Source: Chrysomallon squamiferum
Lineage: Eukaryota; Mollusca; Gastropoda; Neomphalida; Peltospiridae
Length of the DNA: 64,000 nucleotides
Assembly (NCBI GenBank): GCA_012295275.1
Contig: CM022672.1
Coordinates: 25,894,430-25,958,429, forward strand
Direction of reading: 5' to 3'
Notes under the pieces: model-generated
Told to the model about the DNA's origin: nothing
The model's input: the letters and a program-made list of their open reading frames with translations, nothing else
The model's database searches: none
Position numbers and translations under genes: made by a program
Shown: one piece after another, positions 1 through 11,470 of the stretch
Layout of the letters: each line of letters begins with the position of its first letter
Numbering within the stretch: position 1 is the first letter of the stretch

Positions 1-1765
1 ATCAGTTTAGTGTATGTGTTTGAAAATACTAGTAAAGGCAATGCGTTTTTATTCAATATTTTTATAATATAATGCCAAAAGTATAAAAGAGGGCTATTGA
101 CAAAATGCAAAATATCTATTTCATAACCAGAATGTAGAATTCCTGAAAGTTAGAAGACAACAGAACATTTACATGAGTCGGTATAACAAGAAAAACATTA
201 TAGGATTATTCTTCATGACTAGGCTTTAGTTATTTCCCAATCCAAACATTCTCTACTATTTATATGTAGGTAAAAGGTTGTGTCAAAGTTTACCCTTCTG
301 CAATGAAGTCAGACAATTTGATTTATAATTTACTGTAGTTGTGAATATCTTTTTAGAATGTCATGTGATTTCTATGCAAAAGTTCTGTGTGTGTGTGTGT
401 CTGTATACATACATGCATGAGTATATACTTTTATTTACATAAACTTCTATCTATGCCATTATCCATATCGATACATAATGCATAAAGTTATTTATGCTGT
501 ATCAGCAAATTTTTAACAGTATTAATTTCAGCCATGAAAAAGTTTTGTGTTCTTCAAGACACTGACATACTCACATGTCACCGACTGGATTCACCACACA
601 GTAAATTTCTGTACATGCTTTTAGAAGTGTTTTCTTGTTATGAGGTGTTCCAGTAAAAAGTAACATAACTGCCCGTATTAACCCAGTGTCAGACAGCTAA
701 CTGCAGTGCATGTTAAAGTGTTATAAATATCTTGTGTCAGACAGATAGGTCATGCTTTTTCTCTTTCAGAAGGAAATGTTTCAGTTTATTTTGTTCTTAA
801 ATGACACTTTCAACTTAATATAATGTAATTAATTATGTTTGTCATTTTATAAGAAATATAGTGAACAAAAAATACAAAAAAATCATCCGAATTCAAAAAT
901 TCATCCAACTCTTATATTATTATTTTGAAATATTAATAATTATAATTTTCTAATATTAATAGAAGTATGTTGTGAGTGTATATATCTGAAGTGAATTATT
1001 TTTTTTCATTAGATTAGCTTTAATTCTGAAGAACTTTGTTGTATGGGTTGTATCTGTATGTGTGTCTATATATGTATGTATGAAAATGTATGTGTGTACA
1101 TGTGTCTGTGTCTGTATGTATGTGTGTATCACCACATTTATATCACAGTGTACCTTACATTTTATCTAGATATAACAGTTAACATGATTATTATACATAT
1201 GTGTATAATAAGCTCATATAACACATTATTAGACGTACACAAATACTTACATTGAGTGCCATTACGATCATCACCACTTACATCAATGAATTAAACACTG
1301 TGAATTAAACACATTCTTTGCACTCACAGCCGGTATTCACTGCTCACTTTTATCTACACTGACAAACAACACAGTGTCAAAAACAAGTCAACCAGAACTG
1401 AAACACCTCCTGTGTTTTCTGTTTTCTTTTCGTTTTGTTTTCCGCGAATCCACTGGAGTATATGAACTGAAAGATTTAAATTTTATTTATTTCTCTCTGT
1501 GTGTGTCCAGTGAATTAATCCAGAGAAAAGGCAACAAACAGCCGACCAGGGATAGGTATATACAGGTGCATAACACTTTTAGTCCACAGTCTTTACTCAC
1601 ACAAACTCACTTTGTCTGTTAGTAATTTCCTTGCTCACCATGCAGTAATTTGCCTGGCAGCAGAAGACACACTGTTATGATATATGAGTCTACATGAGAA
1701 AACCAGCTGTGCTCTTTAGTTAAGGGGGTGGGAGTTTAAGAAAACTGATTATATATTAACTATAG
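1..1765. other. AT-rich non-coding DNA, probable intron or flank
   Basis: No credible coding frame is seen. Open frames here (for example near 1043-1255) are translations of TGTA/TGTG-rich low-complexity DNA. Short GT runs occur near 388-402 and 1050-1130. CpG is rare, roughly 5 per kb by eye in the first kilobase. I read it as part of a long intron, or flank, of the minus-strand gene whose exon lies at 4575-5269. Confidence 0.5.
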
Positions 1766-2520
1766 TGACTGTACAGGTAAATGAGTATTAAATTAAAATG
1801 GTGACTGTACAGGTAAATGAGTATTAAATTAAAATGGTGACTGTACAGGTAAATGAATATTAAATTAAAATGGTGACTGTACAGGTAAATGAGTATTAAA
1901 TTAAAATAAATGAATATTGACTGTACAGGTAAATGAAAATGATATTAAATTAAAATAGTGACTGTACAGGTAAATGAGTATTAAATTAAAATGGTGACTG
2001 TACAGGTAAATGAGTATTAAATTAAAATGGTGACTGTACAGGTAAATGAGTATTAAATTAAAATGGTGACTGTACAGGTAAATGAGTATTAAATTAAAAT
2101 GGTGACTGTACAGGTAAATGAATATTAAATTAAAATGGTGACTGTACAGGTAAATGAATATTAAATTAAAATGGTGACTGTATAGGTAAATGAGTATTAA
2201 ACAAAAATGGTGACTGTACAGGTAAATGAATATTAAATTAAAATGGTGACTGTACAGGTAATTAGTATTAAATGAAAATTGTGGGGACTGTACATTAGGT
2301 AAAATGAAAATTGTGGCTGTACAGGTAACTAAGTATTAAACAAAAATTGGTCACTGTACAGGTAAATAGCATTAAGTAAAAACAGTAACTGTACAGGTAA
2401 ATAGTATTAAATGAAAATTATCCTGTACAGGTAACTAAATATTAAATTGAAATGGTGACTGTACAGGTAAATAGGTAATAAATGAAAATGGTGACTGTAC
2501 AGGTAAATAAATATTTACAT
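1766..2520. repeat. 36-bp minisatellite, about 21 copies
   Basis: The unit is about 36 bp and is built around TGACTGTACAGGTAAATGAG followed by TATTAAATTAAAATGG. About 21 units can be counted by the TGTACAGGTAA core. The first 13 or so are nearly identical. From about 2260 onward they diverge progressively in length and sequence, typical of decay at an array edge. Each intact unit contains ACAG/GTAAAT on the plus strand, close to the consensus 5' splice site. On the minus strand the same bases read as a pyrimidine-rich stretch ending in CTGTACAG, resembling a splice acceptor. Confidence 0.95.
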
Positions 2521-2693
2521 AAAAACAGAAAAATGACTTTACATGTAAATGACAGTAATGACAATTATGATAAATAGGAGTTAACTAACTTAAAGAAAAA
2601 TGTCAACAAAGTGTAATTAAGTAAATTAAAACAGAAAAATAAACTGTATTATTTACTCAACAAAAATAAAATGATGACTGAACTACTAGTATC

Positions 2694-2732
<39 letters not shown>

Positions 2733-3881
2733 TCTATATATATATAAGTTGCTTAGCAGGGTCTTTTTTTTTAATTTTTATTTTTTTATCTTTTTTTTTG
2801 TCCAAGCTTGACCTTATCCAATTAGAGGAATAAAGGTGATAAGCGTGGACCTGAGGCAGGTCTGAGCAGATGACAGCCTCTGACACTAATCTATTGTAGA
2901 GAAGTAATTTCCAATTAAAATCTGTCCTGACACGCACACACAGTCAGAGCTGGCTGGTGGCAGAGTGTGACTAAATCAAGTAGCTCAGTTGTGACACACA
3001 ACAAAGTGACTGTCACCTCAGAACTGTGAAGATGAACCAAGTGTGAATGACAAAAGCTTGAAAACTAACAATACTGAGCAGTTTGTAAAAAAAAAAAAAA
3101 AAAAAAAAACACAAAACAAAATTCCAGCACTTTTGTGTGTGTAAATGATTGATCAGATGTCTGAAATAAAGTTAATAGCTGATTTATTGTTGTTGTTATT
3201 GTTATTGTTATATTTTGTTTTTATTTGATCAATTAATTAATTTATTTTATTATATTATTTTATTTTTTTATATTATTATTACTGTTATTATTATTATTAT
3301 TATTATTAGTGTTTATTTGTTTTTTTGTTTTTTTTTCTTTTTTAATTTCCATCTTCTTTTCTTAATATATAAAGGATACTAGTAACTTGAGTTTTTCTAT
3401 TATTTCTTTAAATAAAAAAAATAAAAAAGAATGAAAACCTTTCTCAGTATAAAAAAAAAAAATTAAAATTAAAAAAAAAATTAAAAAAATAAACCTTTAA
3501 AATATGTTAATAGCCAAATTTTCAAACATTATTTTATGGTCATTTATTATTTATTTTATTTTTTTAGTGAATTATTAAATTTAAAAAAATGATTTTATTT
3601 TTCTTGAATGTTACTATCAATCATTTTAGAAATAAAATAACAGTGTGTTGAGATTGAATGGTTCAGTGAACACAGGTAAACAGAAAACAAGAATTACAGG
3701 TATCAGTTTTGCAGGTTTGAAGAGGTGGTAACTATGACAACAACAAAAAATAACAGTGTCATATTTGTTTAACAGTGAAATATGTATGTATTCAAGTTTA
3801 CATTGGTGTATGAGTGATTGTCAGTTCAGTTCCTGTCAAGCACCAAAAATAACTTTTTTAATAGTCAGTGTTAAATTATAT

Positions 3882-3946
<65 letters not shown>

Positions 3947-4574
3947 TAAAATATGATCTTGGCTTTATTTATCTTGTTAAAAAATCTTTTGATTTATATT
4001 TATTCTTCTAATTGCAAAAAAAAAAAAAAACATTCCTCAACTTCTGCTAAAGAAAGGCTACAAAATGTTTATTCAGACTGAGTGAACAATTAATTGAAAA
4101 GAAATAAAGAAATACATATGTGTGTGTGTTTGTGTCTTTGTATGTGTGTGCATGTGTGTGTATATGTATCTCACTCATTCAGACTTGCATCTATACATTA
4201 CTTAGATAAAATGATTGCACCTGATGAAAGTATTCACTATTTTTTATATACATGTAATTAGCTCATACAGGAAAAAATAAAAAATAACTAAATTAATTTA
4301 CAATAATTGGCAACTTTTTTTTAAGTCTAAATGTTTGGAAACAAGGAATGCTTATTTAAAAAAATAAAATTGCATCTTGTAACTTAAAACTGGGAAAACA
4401 AACTTCAAAGTTAAGAAAACCTATCATGTTTCTCTTTGCATTTTTTCTTCTTGTTCATCTATTCGGATTTCTAAATTTGTAATTAATTAATTTTTTTTTT
4501 TTTTTTACTTTAATCAACAGAGTGGAAAAAACAGATATTAAAAAAAGAATTAATAAATTGTGAGGACTACTTGC
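2521..4574. other. AT-rich non-coding stretch, intronic by inference
   Basis: It holds a (CA)n run near 2697-2731, a 23-base A run at 3087-3109, TTA/TTG-rich DNA at 3180-3320 and A/T homopolymer-rich DNA to about 3600. No coding exon is recognised. If the minus-strand gene continues leftward from its donor at 4574, this is the start of its next intron. A downstream exon could be hidden here but I cannot identify one. Confidence 0.5.
3886..3946. repeat. (GT)n microsatellite, about 30 copies
   Basis: Uninterrupted alternating TG of about 60 bases. The open frame across it (Cys/Val repeats near 3756-3956) is a translation artefact. Confidence 0.98.
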
Positions 4575-4577
4575 CTG
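4569..4577 (-). other. Non-canonical GC splice donor, CAG/GCAAGT
   Basis: At the point where coding character ends, the minus strand reads CAG/GCAAGT, the textbook strong context for GC-AG introns. The only nearby GT alternative (CAA/GTAGTC, four bases further) fits the donor consensus poorly and would change phase. The exon length to the GC donor is exactly 675 bases, phase 0. Confidence 0.6.
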
Positions 4578-5249
4578 TGGTGGATGGAAGACTCCACTTT
4601 CAGGTGCAATGTTGGGTGGGGCTCTGTCCAGATCTTCGTAGATGTTTGTCAGCTGTTTGTCAGGGTCGAGGCCGTCGTTGCTATGACAACCGCGGAGATT
4701 TGAGATGCCGCCGTTGATGCTGGTCTTGAGCGCTGCGGGAGACCAGGTTTTCCTGCGACACTGGCTGGTGGAGGGGTAGTACAGGTAGCTGGAATGGCTG
4801 GCGTGGAAGTTCTCTCTGGCGGAATGCTCAGACGCACAGGACGAAGTGCTGTACGTCCGTCTGTACGGAGGCTGGGATGTCGGCTGGGACAGGTAGGAAG
4901 CTGAGGAGTGTGTGTGGTAGTAGTCTCCGTGTTGTGGAGTTGAATGCTGGGACAGGTGCGATACAGAATGTGTGGAGCCGATGGACATGCGGGACGATGC
5001 TGACGTTGGTGTTGAATGATATGACTGACTCGTGTGACCCTGTGACCCGGATTTGACTCTTGGTGGGATTATGGAATAGTCAGCGTCGGCATCGTTGTCA
5101 TGGATGGGGTCGAAGATGTAGCGAAGTTCGTGTGAGTACGTGGAGTAGTTGGACAGAGGACTGTACACCTCGTCCTGACTTGTCGTACTTCCTGCCTCAT
5201 CGTCGTGGACAACACCCTCAGAACCAGCAGAGGAATTATGGCAAGCCAT
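4575..5249 (-). CDS. First coding exon of an unrecognised Ser/Tyr/His-rich protein (partial)
   Basis: The reading frame gives 225 residues starting MACHNSSAGSEGVV and ending ESGVFHPPQ at the inferred donor, in phase 0. The start is supported by a strong context (A at -3, G at +4), an in-frame TGA four codons upstream and a splice acceptor 20 bases upstream. Residues 1-60 are acidic with Tyr sites (DEVYSPL around Y29). About 61-170 is low-complexity Ser/Thr/His/Tyr/Gln-rich and probably disordered. A better-ordered tail has a Tyr in acidic context, NIYEDLD, at Y204, which could be a phosphotyrosine or docking site. No catalytic domain, signal peptide or membrane segment is visible. Base composition is about half GC with roughly 40 CpG, unlike the flanks. 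The frame continues past the donor only into AT-rich, poly-Lys intron-like sequence. I do not recognise the family; a cytoplasmic scaffold or receptor tail is possible but unproven. Confidence 0.8.
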
Positions 5250-5269
5250 CTTTATTCATTTCTTAATGA
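5250..5269 (-). other. 5'UTR part of the exon, with 3' splice acceptor and short uORF
   Basis: On the minus strand TTTTCCTTACAG ends at 5270, giving a good acceptor, and the exon begins at 5269. The 20-base leader contains an out-of-frame ATG (MNKDGLP then stop) overlapping the main start, a possible small uORF. The acceptor implies at least one 5' non-coding exon at higher coordinates. Confidence 0.65.
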
Positions 5270-6025
5270 CTGTAAGGAAAACAAAACAATAAAAGTTAAT
5301 AAATAAATAAGTAATAAAAATACAAAGACAATAATAATAATAATAAAAACACCAATAATAATATTAATAATGGTAACTATAATAACAGAACATTATTATC
5401 AAAACAACAAGTATTTGAAGCAAACAGTGATTATTCAGTCTGAGTAAGCAATTTGTGACGAGTGTTACTCAGTCTCAATAAACGTTTACAACAAATAACA
5501 GGGAATAGAAATTAACTTAAAAGAACCAGTCATCATTAGATGCTCTATTTTAACTTGTATCATATCTGTTAATTATAATAAGTTGTCAGTATCTCTCAAA
5601 CTGAAAAAAATATATGTACATATATAATTATAACAACTATAGCTTCCTATATCCACTGATACATCTGTACAAATATTAACACAATTATAGATGTAGCCCA
5701 CATAATTATTAAACATATAAAGAAAGAGACCTATCATTACAGATACTTTTGAATAATAATAAGTACAAAAATGGTGTGAAAATGAAATAAAACAAGGATT
5801 TCAAAAAAAAAAAAAAAAAAATAATAAATAAAAAAATAAAAATAACTTTAATGAAAATGTTTAAACTTGAGTCAGTATTTTCAGATTCTTTTAGCATACA
5901 CCACCCATTAAACACCTGCTTCATAACATTCTCATTTGATCTGTTAATTTTCTTTTAACAGTGATTCAAAGCATGTTTAATTATTCAAAACTTGCAAAGC
6001 AGTATGAACATTCTATTGGCCTAAA

Positions 6026-6057
<32 letters not shown>

Positions 6058-6074
6058 ATAATAATAATAATAAT
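6026..6074. repeat. Compound (CTA)n-(ATA)n microsatellite
   Basis: About eleven CTA units pass directly into ATA units. Translation gives poly-Thr then poly-Asn, which is an artefact. Confidence 0.97.
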
Positions 6075-6470
6075 CTAAACATTACAGAGATTAACACTTT
6101 AAACTATCTCTTCACAAGAACCTATAAAATAATTTTTTCCCACAGAAAACAAAAACTGGAGAATCTGGTTGGAAGTAAGGTTCAGAAATCTGAGACACAG
6201 ATTCCAGTCTTCAGACATGAAATGAAGACTTTAACAATGTTTTTTTAAACTTTAATTAATGTCATTTCCCAACAGCATGTGCCGAGAGGTTTGGTCATGT
6301 TTAGCAGTTTGAATTATTACATGTAGAATGTAGAGAGTTAAGTAATTATATGTAGAATGTAGATAGTTAATTTAAATTCAATTTAGACATAGCTTAAACA
6401 CATATGCAAATAGTTTTGGTCATGATAAAAAGTTTAACTAATTACATATAGTATGTACATGGAGATATTA

Positions 6471-6504
6471 TGTGTGTGTGTGTGTGTGTGTGTGTGTGAG
6501 TGTG

Positions 6505-6558
<54 letters not shown>
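6471..6558. repeat. Compound (GT)n-(GA)n microsatellite
   Basis: About 15 GT units, a short interruption, then about 25 GA units. The same GT-next-to-GA layout recurs at 17248-17331. Confidence 0.97.
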
Positions 6559-6566
<8 letters not shown>

Positions 6567-6906
6567 ATAACATATGGTCTGAACATGTAGATAACAGATA
6601 TGCATTTTCTTAATGTAAGTCTGATTTGAAGATTGCATGTACAGATACAGTAGAGGTTTGATCATGACAAGATGCTTACTTTGCATACACATAAAGTCTC
6701 TTTTCCAAATTAAGTCTAATTCAAGATATATCTGATGGGTGATATATCTGATGGGTGAAGTAAAAACATGGAGTCATGCAAGGCATAACAGAATGTTGTC
6801 TGATCATAATGAAATAAGAGAGACTGTAGACTCAGCTCTTAATGACATTCTCTTTGAGATAGGTATCATTATGTTTAGCAACATACATATATATATATGA
6901 ACAAAA

Positions 6907-7015
6907 ATTCACCTTCCTGTAACATGAAAGGGACACAAACCAAACATGGAGCACTAGCTGGATTGTGAAATATCTCAATATGTTCCTTAGATGATAGATC
7001 CTGTTCGTATTAGAC
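6907..7015. repeat. Old SINE-like fragment (copy 1)
   Basis: It contains CACCTTCCTGTAACATGAAA and, 40 bases on, ATGGAGCACTAGCTGGA. The second phrase recurs with changes near 8682, 19850 and 25932. I recall a similar core (GGAGCACTGGCTGGAACGA) in tRNA-derived SINEs of molluscs, but could not check. Strongly diverged. Confidence 0.4.
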
Positions 7016-8680
7016 TTCAGTTCTGTTTTCTAACCATGAAAACTATATAGTCTGTTACTTACATTTATCTAGTGAGTAAGAACCAACATGTGTACAACAT
7101 GTGTACAACATCTGACCCACACCCGAGGTCAAACTGTAGGTCTGATCACTACCAGGTCTTGACTTGGACTAGAAGCATCCGTCTTGAGCTGCAATCTCAT
7201 AGTCACATTGTTCACATTACTGGACATGCTTATCTCTTTCCATCTTAATTAAAATATTCTGTTATCAGCTCAGAGTCGAACAGCTGGCTAATTAATAACT
7301 ATTTGTGTAATTAATGTAACAGACTTTGACTTACAAGTAACAGATTTCACTTACACAGATTTCCTCTCTGGGTAAGTGGATTACAAGTTACTTGTCCACT
7401 GGTTGTATTGAAAGATGTGTCAGCAGACTCTGTGTTGTTGTGTTAAGATGACACCTGGCTGACTGCGGTTAACAAAGTGGTTGTAGTAAGTAACAGACTG
7501 TTTTCAGTTGAAAATGTTTGTTACATGTATGTATGTATGTATGTATGTATGCATATGTGTATGTAATTTGTTTTACCTATTTGACATGTAACTTCAGTAT
7601 AACTACTAACTAATATAAAAGTAAATAAATATATATCAACCCAACACATTTATTCTGATAATAGTTATTGTCTATAAACAATTCCTATTGGGAATAACTA
7701 ACTACACAAGTAGATACACATACACTAAACACACCTTCACACTAACAAATATATATACAAACACACACACACACACACACTGATATACATACACAGGTAA
7801 ACACATAAACACACTGATATACACACACAGGTAAACACATAAACACACATATACACAGATAAACATAGTTGCACACACACACACACACACATGTCCACCC
7901 ACACCCAGACACATCCATATAAACACAGACACAGACATTCATGAATATTCTAACAGCACCTTATTGTGCTGAAATGTTAAACTGCTCATTACAATAAAAA
8001 TAAAAAACCCAGTGGTTCTAAGTATGAAAGGTTACACACAATGGAAAACAATTTGTAAACTCCTTCAAAAATGTGTATTCGGTCTGGCTCAGACAACACT
8101 AAAGTATTTTTATTATTATTCACACGAAACCAACTGTGTGAAAAATTATATTCAGTTTATAAGCCTCATTATAGTTTTCATGTCACACACTAAAATCACT
8201 TGAGTCTATGAACATTGTTGTAGCGATATCACTGTAATAAAGAAACATACTTTAATAATGAAGCAGGGGTCTATAATATTTAATATAATTGTATACAGAA
8301 TTATGTACTGTATGAAAAACAGTTTCATTTTATGGACTGAAATTTACATTATCACTGTACACAATTTTGTAGTGAAAAAAAAGTTAAAATTCTTTAAATA
8401 TTTTTTTGTGTCAGATAACAATTTTATACAATCAATGTGAAAATCAGTATTATTTTGATCACAACTATCAATCATCGGTAAACATTTTTTAAAATCTGTA
8501 TGTTTAAAAAAATAAACAAATGTTTGTAGGTGTATTACTAGAACATTTGATCAGTTCATTATTAATCGGTTATTTTTAGTAATTTGGTAAGTTTTAGGAG
8601 TAAACTAGATGCATTTCCTTTTTCAAATCAGGTGAGCAATTATATGAATTTGCTGTTTCTGTATACACAGAATTATAGTG
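7016..8680. other. AT-rich non-coding stretch
   Basis: It contains an (ATGT)n tract at 7524-7550 and a CA-rich block described separately. Open frames are short or are CA/GT translations. No RNA gene or exon recognised. Confidence 0.5.
7758..7930. repeat. CA-rich imperfect satellite block
   Basis: Runs of (CA)n are separated by a recurring phrase of the type TGATATACACACACAGGTAAA and AACACATAAACACAC, giving a 30-40 bp secondary periodicity on top of the dinucleotide. The Cys/Val-rich minus-strand frames here are artefacts. Confidence 0.85.
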
Positions 8681-8740
8681 TGTCATGGAGCATTGGTTAT
8701 AATAAGTATAAACTGAAGTCCATTGGGAAGATATACATTT
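8681..8740. repeat. Old SINE-like fragment (copy 2)
   Basis: CATGGAGCATTGGTTATAAT is followed by CATTGGGAAGATATAC. This lines up with CAATGGAGCACTGGCTGGAA and ACATTAGGAAGATTTGAAC at 25931-25990 in the same order and similar spacing. That supports a shared dispersed element. Confidence 0.45.
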
Positions 8741-8946
8741 ATATTCATAAATAACAGACTACATCTCATACTGTCAGGTAATATGTACACATGTGTTTTT
8801 ATGTGCCTATAAACATGTATTATTAATAGTTATAGCCAGGGGTATCACAACATCTGGTGTATTCTCAATACAGTGATGAAGTTCTCACTTTGTCTAATTA
8901 AAATTCAGTTGGGCGTGTACATACAAGGACAAACCCAGAGTGACCA

Positions 8947-9227
8947 CTAGGGTGATGGACAGAATCCCTGCCAGAAAAAAAAAAACCATTGACAGAACCC
9001 CACAGAAAGACAAAACTTGTTTAAAAATGAGACAATGGACAAAACCTCTGAGTTTTAAAAATATTTTTTCTGTTTTTAGTTTGGAACAAAATTTTGTAGT
9101 CCTTAGACCAGTTCATTACCCAGAAAAATGCCCGGAATCATAAATCTATGTACCAATGTTTAAATACTGTCTTTTAATTTCACTTAAAAATAACATTAAC
9201 TTTTGATCTAACCCATTACTGTAAAAG

Positions 9228-9266
<39 letters not shown>

Positions 9267-9433
9267 TATGTTAAATATTTTATGCAAAGAAAAATAGATG
9301 GAAAAAAAAAAGTTGTATGGTTATTGCTTAGTGTCACATTGGAAAACAAAGGTTTATTTCCAGCAAGGTTTTCTTTATATTTCTGACAGGGGTTTTGTCC
9401 TGCTGGGGCCTGGCCTTCCCTAAACCAGCCCTG
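8947..9433. mobile_element. Degraded hAT-like non-autonomous element (tentative)
   Basis: Sub-terminal inverted repeats are visible. GGACAGAATCCCTGCCAGAA near 8957 matches the reverse complement of the right side, GGACAAAACCCCTGTCAGAA. The right end, read inward, starts CAGGGCTGGTTTAGG, like the right end of the element at 20638-20819 (CAGGGCTGTTTTGAGG). The interior is AT-rich with no transposase. Target duplications are not clear. Confidence 0.4.
9230..9263. repeat. Poly(T), 34 bases
   Basis: Uninterrupted T run inside the tentative hAT-like element. On the minus strand it is a poly(A) that could be an old retroposon tail. Confidence 0.95.
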
Positions 9434-9892
9434 TAATGTTTAATTTGAATATCAAAAACATAAAGAGATGTCAGACAATTTGATAGAACAGAATCTATAT
9501 CTGTATTTATAATAGACATATTAAATTAATCATTTTAAACATGAATTAAAGAAGAAGAATTAATTACATAACTGTTAAATCAGTATTAAATGGATATTTT
9601 TGCATAAATATTATAAAACTTATCTTCAGTTTCCACCACTTCAGTCATTAGTTAAAATTATAAAACAAGCATAGGAGAGCTTAATGACAAATGACAGGTA
9701 AACTGATTACAGGTACGTTGATTAAACCTAATTAGGACAATATTTATTAAGTAAATGTTTGTGTTGAGTAATTATGATAAATAATACACATCTGTCATTA
9801 TTTATTTGACGTAAAATATGAACGTTGAAAGCAAATGAGAGATTTGTTGACCATTTATCATTAATTTCAAAACATCAAAAGATCAGAAATAC

Positions 9893-9926
<34 letters not shown>
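9893..9926. repeat. (GATA)n microsatellite
   Basis: About eight perfect AGAT units. Confidence 0.97.
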
Positions 9927-9928
<2 letters not shown>

Positions 9929-10880
9929 AAATATAAGACAGATTTTGCCATTAAAAACAACAAAATCATGTCAAAAATCATTATTATTATTATGATTATT
10001 ATTTATAATGATACTAATGAATAATAATTAAAATGATGATACTAACAATAATAATAAAATAGTAATAATATATATATATATATAAAAATTTTTACTTGTC
10101 TATCCAGTATGTAAATCCACAAATTGACGTATCAGATATGAAAATCCATAAATTAAAATATAAAGCCTCAGAAAATACCTTTACTCAGATTCCAGCTTAT
10201 CTGATCAGGAAAGCTAGCTACAAGAATAAGCAGTTGTTTTTGTTTTAAGAGTTTTTTCTATTTCACCTCAGAACTGTCCACCATGTTTGACACAACGTGA
10301 CCTTTGTCCTCAGTGTGTCTGCTAAAAGACTTCATTGTTTCTGATTACCTGTTTTTACCTGTTTAATTAAACAATGGACAGTGTGGTCGATGCAGCAGTC
10401 AATTGTGCACTGTACACAGTTTAATGATTATTTTTTTTCTCTCTCCTTATCTCAGCTTTCTCTCTCTTCTGTCACATAAAAATTCAACATCAGTGAAAAT
10501 ATTGCGTGTAAAAGATTCCAGCACACACAGAGAACTTATACAGAGATAGATTACAGAGCATGCACTGTTGTTGAGCAAAGTGGCAGTCCTCCTGTTCACA
10601 GTGCATGGTGAAAAAAAAAAAAAATATATATAGCAATTACCTGTATGTGAGTTTCTATGTACAGAAAGCAATAAAGCTTGGATTATAAATGTGTCATCTG
10701 AATAAGAGATTTTTTTTTATTCACACAATAACCATGGTAATCCAATTAGCAGTGACTGACTGAAATTCAAGCTTGGGTGATGTTTAAAGACAATTAATTA
10801 CTGTTGGATTGAACTGACAACTTCAACAGCCATTAACATACTTTAATACTGTGAGTTTAGATTTAAGTGTTTCATCTATT

Positions 10881-10912
10881 ATACATACATACATACATAC
10901 ATACATACATAC
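10881..10912. repeat. (CATA)n microsatellite
   Basis: About eight perfect ACAT units followed by ACACATATG. Confidence 0.97.
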
Positions 10913-11218
10913 ACATATGTAATTTTTATGAGTGTATGTGTGTGTGATTACAAGAAAATAATTACTTTTTTAGAAATTAAATTAAATTTTAAAATAGAAC
11001 CAATAAAAAAGGAATCATTATATATCATGTTTTAAACAAAAAAAAAAAAAAAAAAAAATAATAATGAATGTCTATTTATTGAAATTTAAAGCATTTTTTC
11101 ATTTTAAATGATTAATATTAGCTACAAATGTTATTTTTGTAATAACTATATTGCTACATATTCAGTAACATTAACACTATTACTGCCATCAAACCATTAA
11201 TTTTTAGACTGGTATATT

Positions 11219-11470
11219 ATGGGATCCAAATCCTACTACATGACCCTATTTGACCTTTTGGTGATCCTATTTGACCTATTGATGATCTTAGTACAAGATC
11301 CTATCTGATCTACTGATGATCCTAGAACACAATCCTATTTAACCTAGTGTGATCCTAGTACGTGATCCTATTTGACCTATTGATGATCCTAAAACACAAT
11401 CCTATTTAACCTTCTGTGATCCTAGTACATGATCCTATTTGACCTGTTGTTGATCTGATACTTGTTCCTT
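11219..11470. repeat. Diverged 32-bp minisatellite with two-unit higher order
   Basis: Units are variants of GATCCTATTTGACCTATTGAT joined by GATCCTAGTACAT. A paired pattern is visible: units with AGAACACAATCC and TTTAACC alternate with units having AGTACATGATCC and TTTGACC. This suggests expansion by about 64-bp dimers after the monomers had diverged. Confidence 0.85.

Larger units (their letters stand above)
5270..6906. other. Non-coding, probable first coding intron side (upstream of the exon)
   Basis: AT-rich sequence with scattered short ATA/TAA tracts and a 19-base A run near 5802-5820. No coding signal. It contains the compound microsatellites listed separately. Loosely repeated phrases about 130 bp apart (GGTCATG followed by ACATGTAGAATGTA-like text near 6290, 6420 and 6580) suggest a very old duplication. 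Confidence 0.45.
9434..11218. other. AT-rich non-coding stretch
   Basis: CpG is very rare (about 4 in 10021-11020). Tracts: TA near 10069-10084, A/T runs near 10610 and 11039-11059. No coding exon recognised. Confidence 0.5.

Noticed and set aside
1766-2520. CRISPR-like direct repeats
   Set aside because: There are no unique spacers: the whole 36-bp unit repeats, so it is a minisatellite in eukaryotic DNA.
4649-5266. Other frames inside the 4575-5249 exon, both strands
   Set aside because: They are shadows of the 225-codon frame, which has the start context, upstream stop and splice signals.
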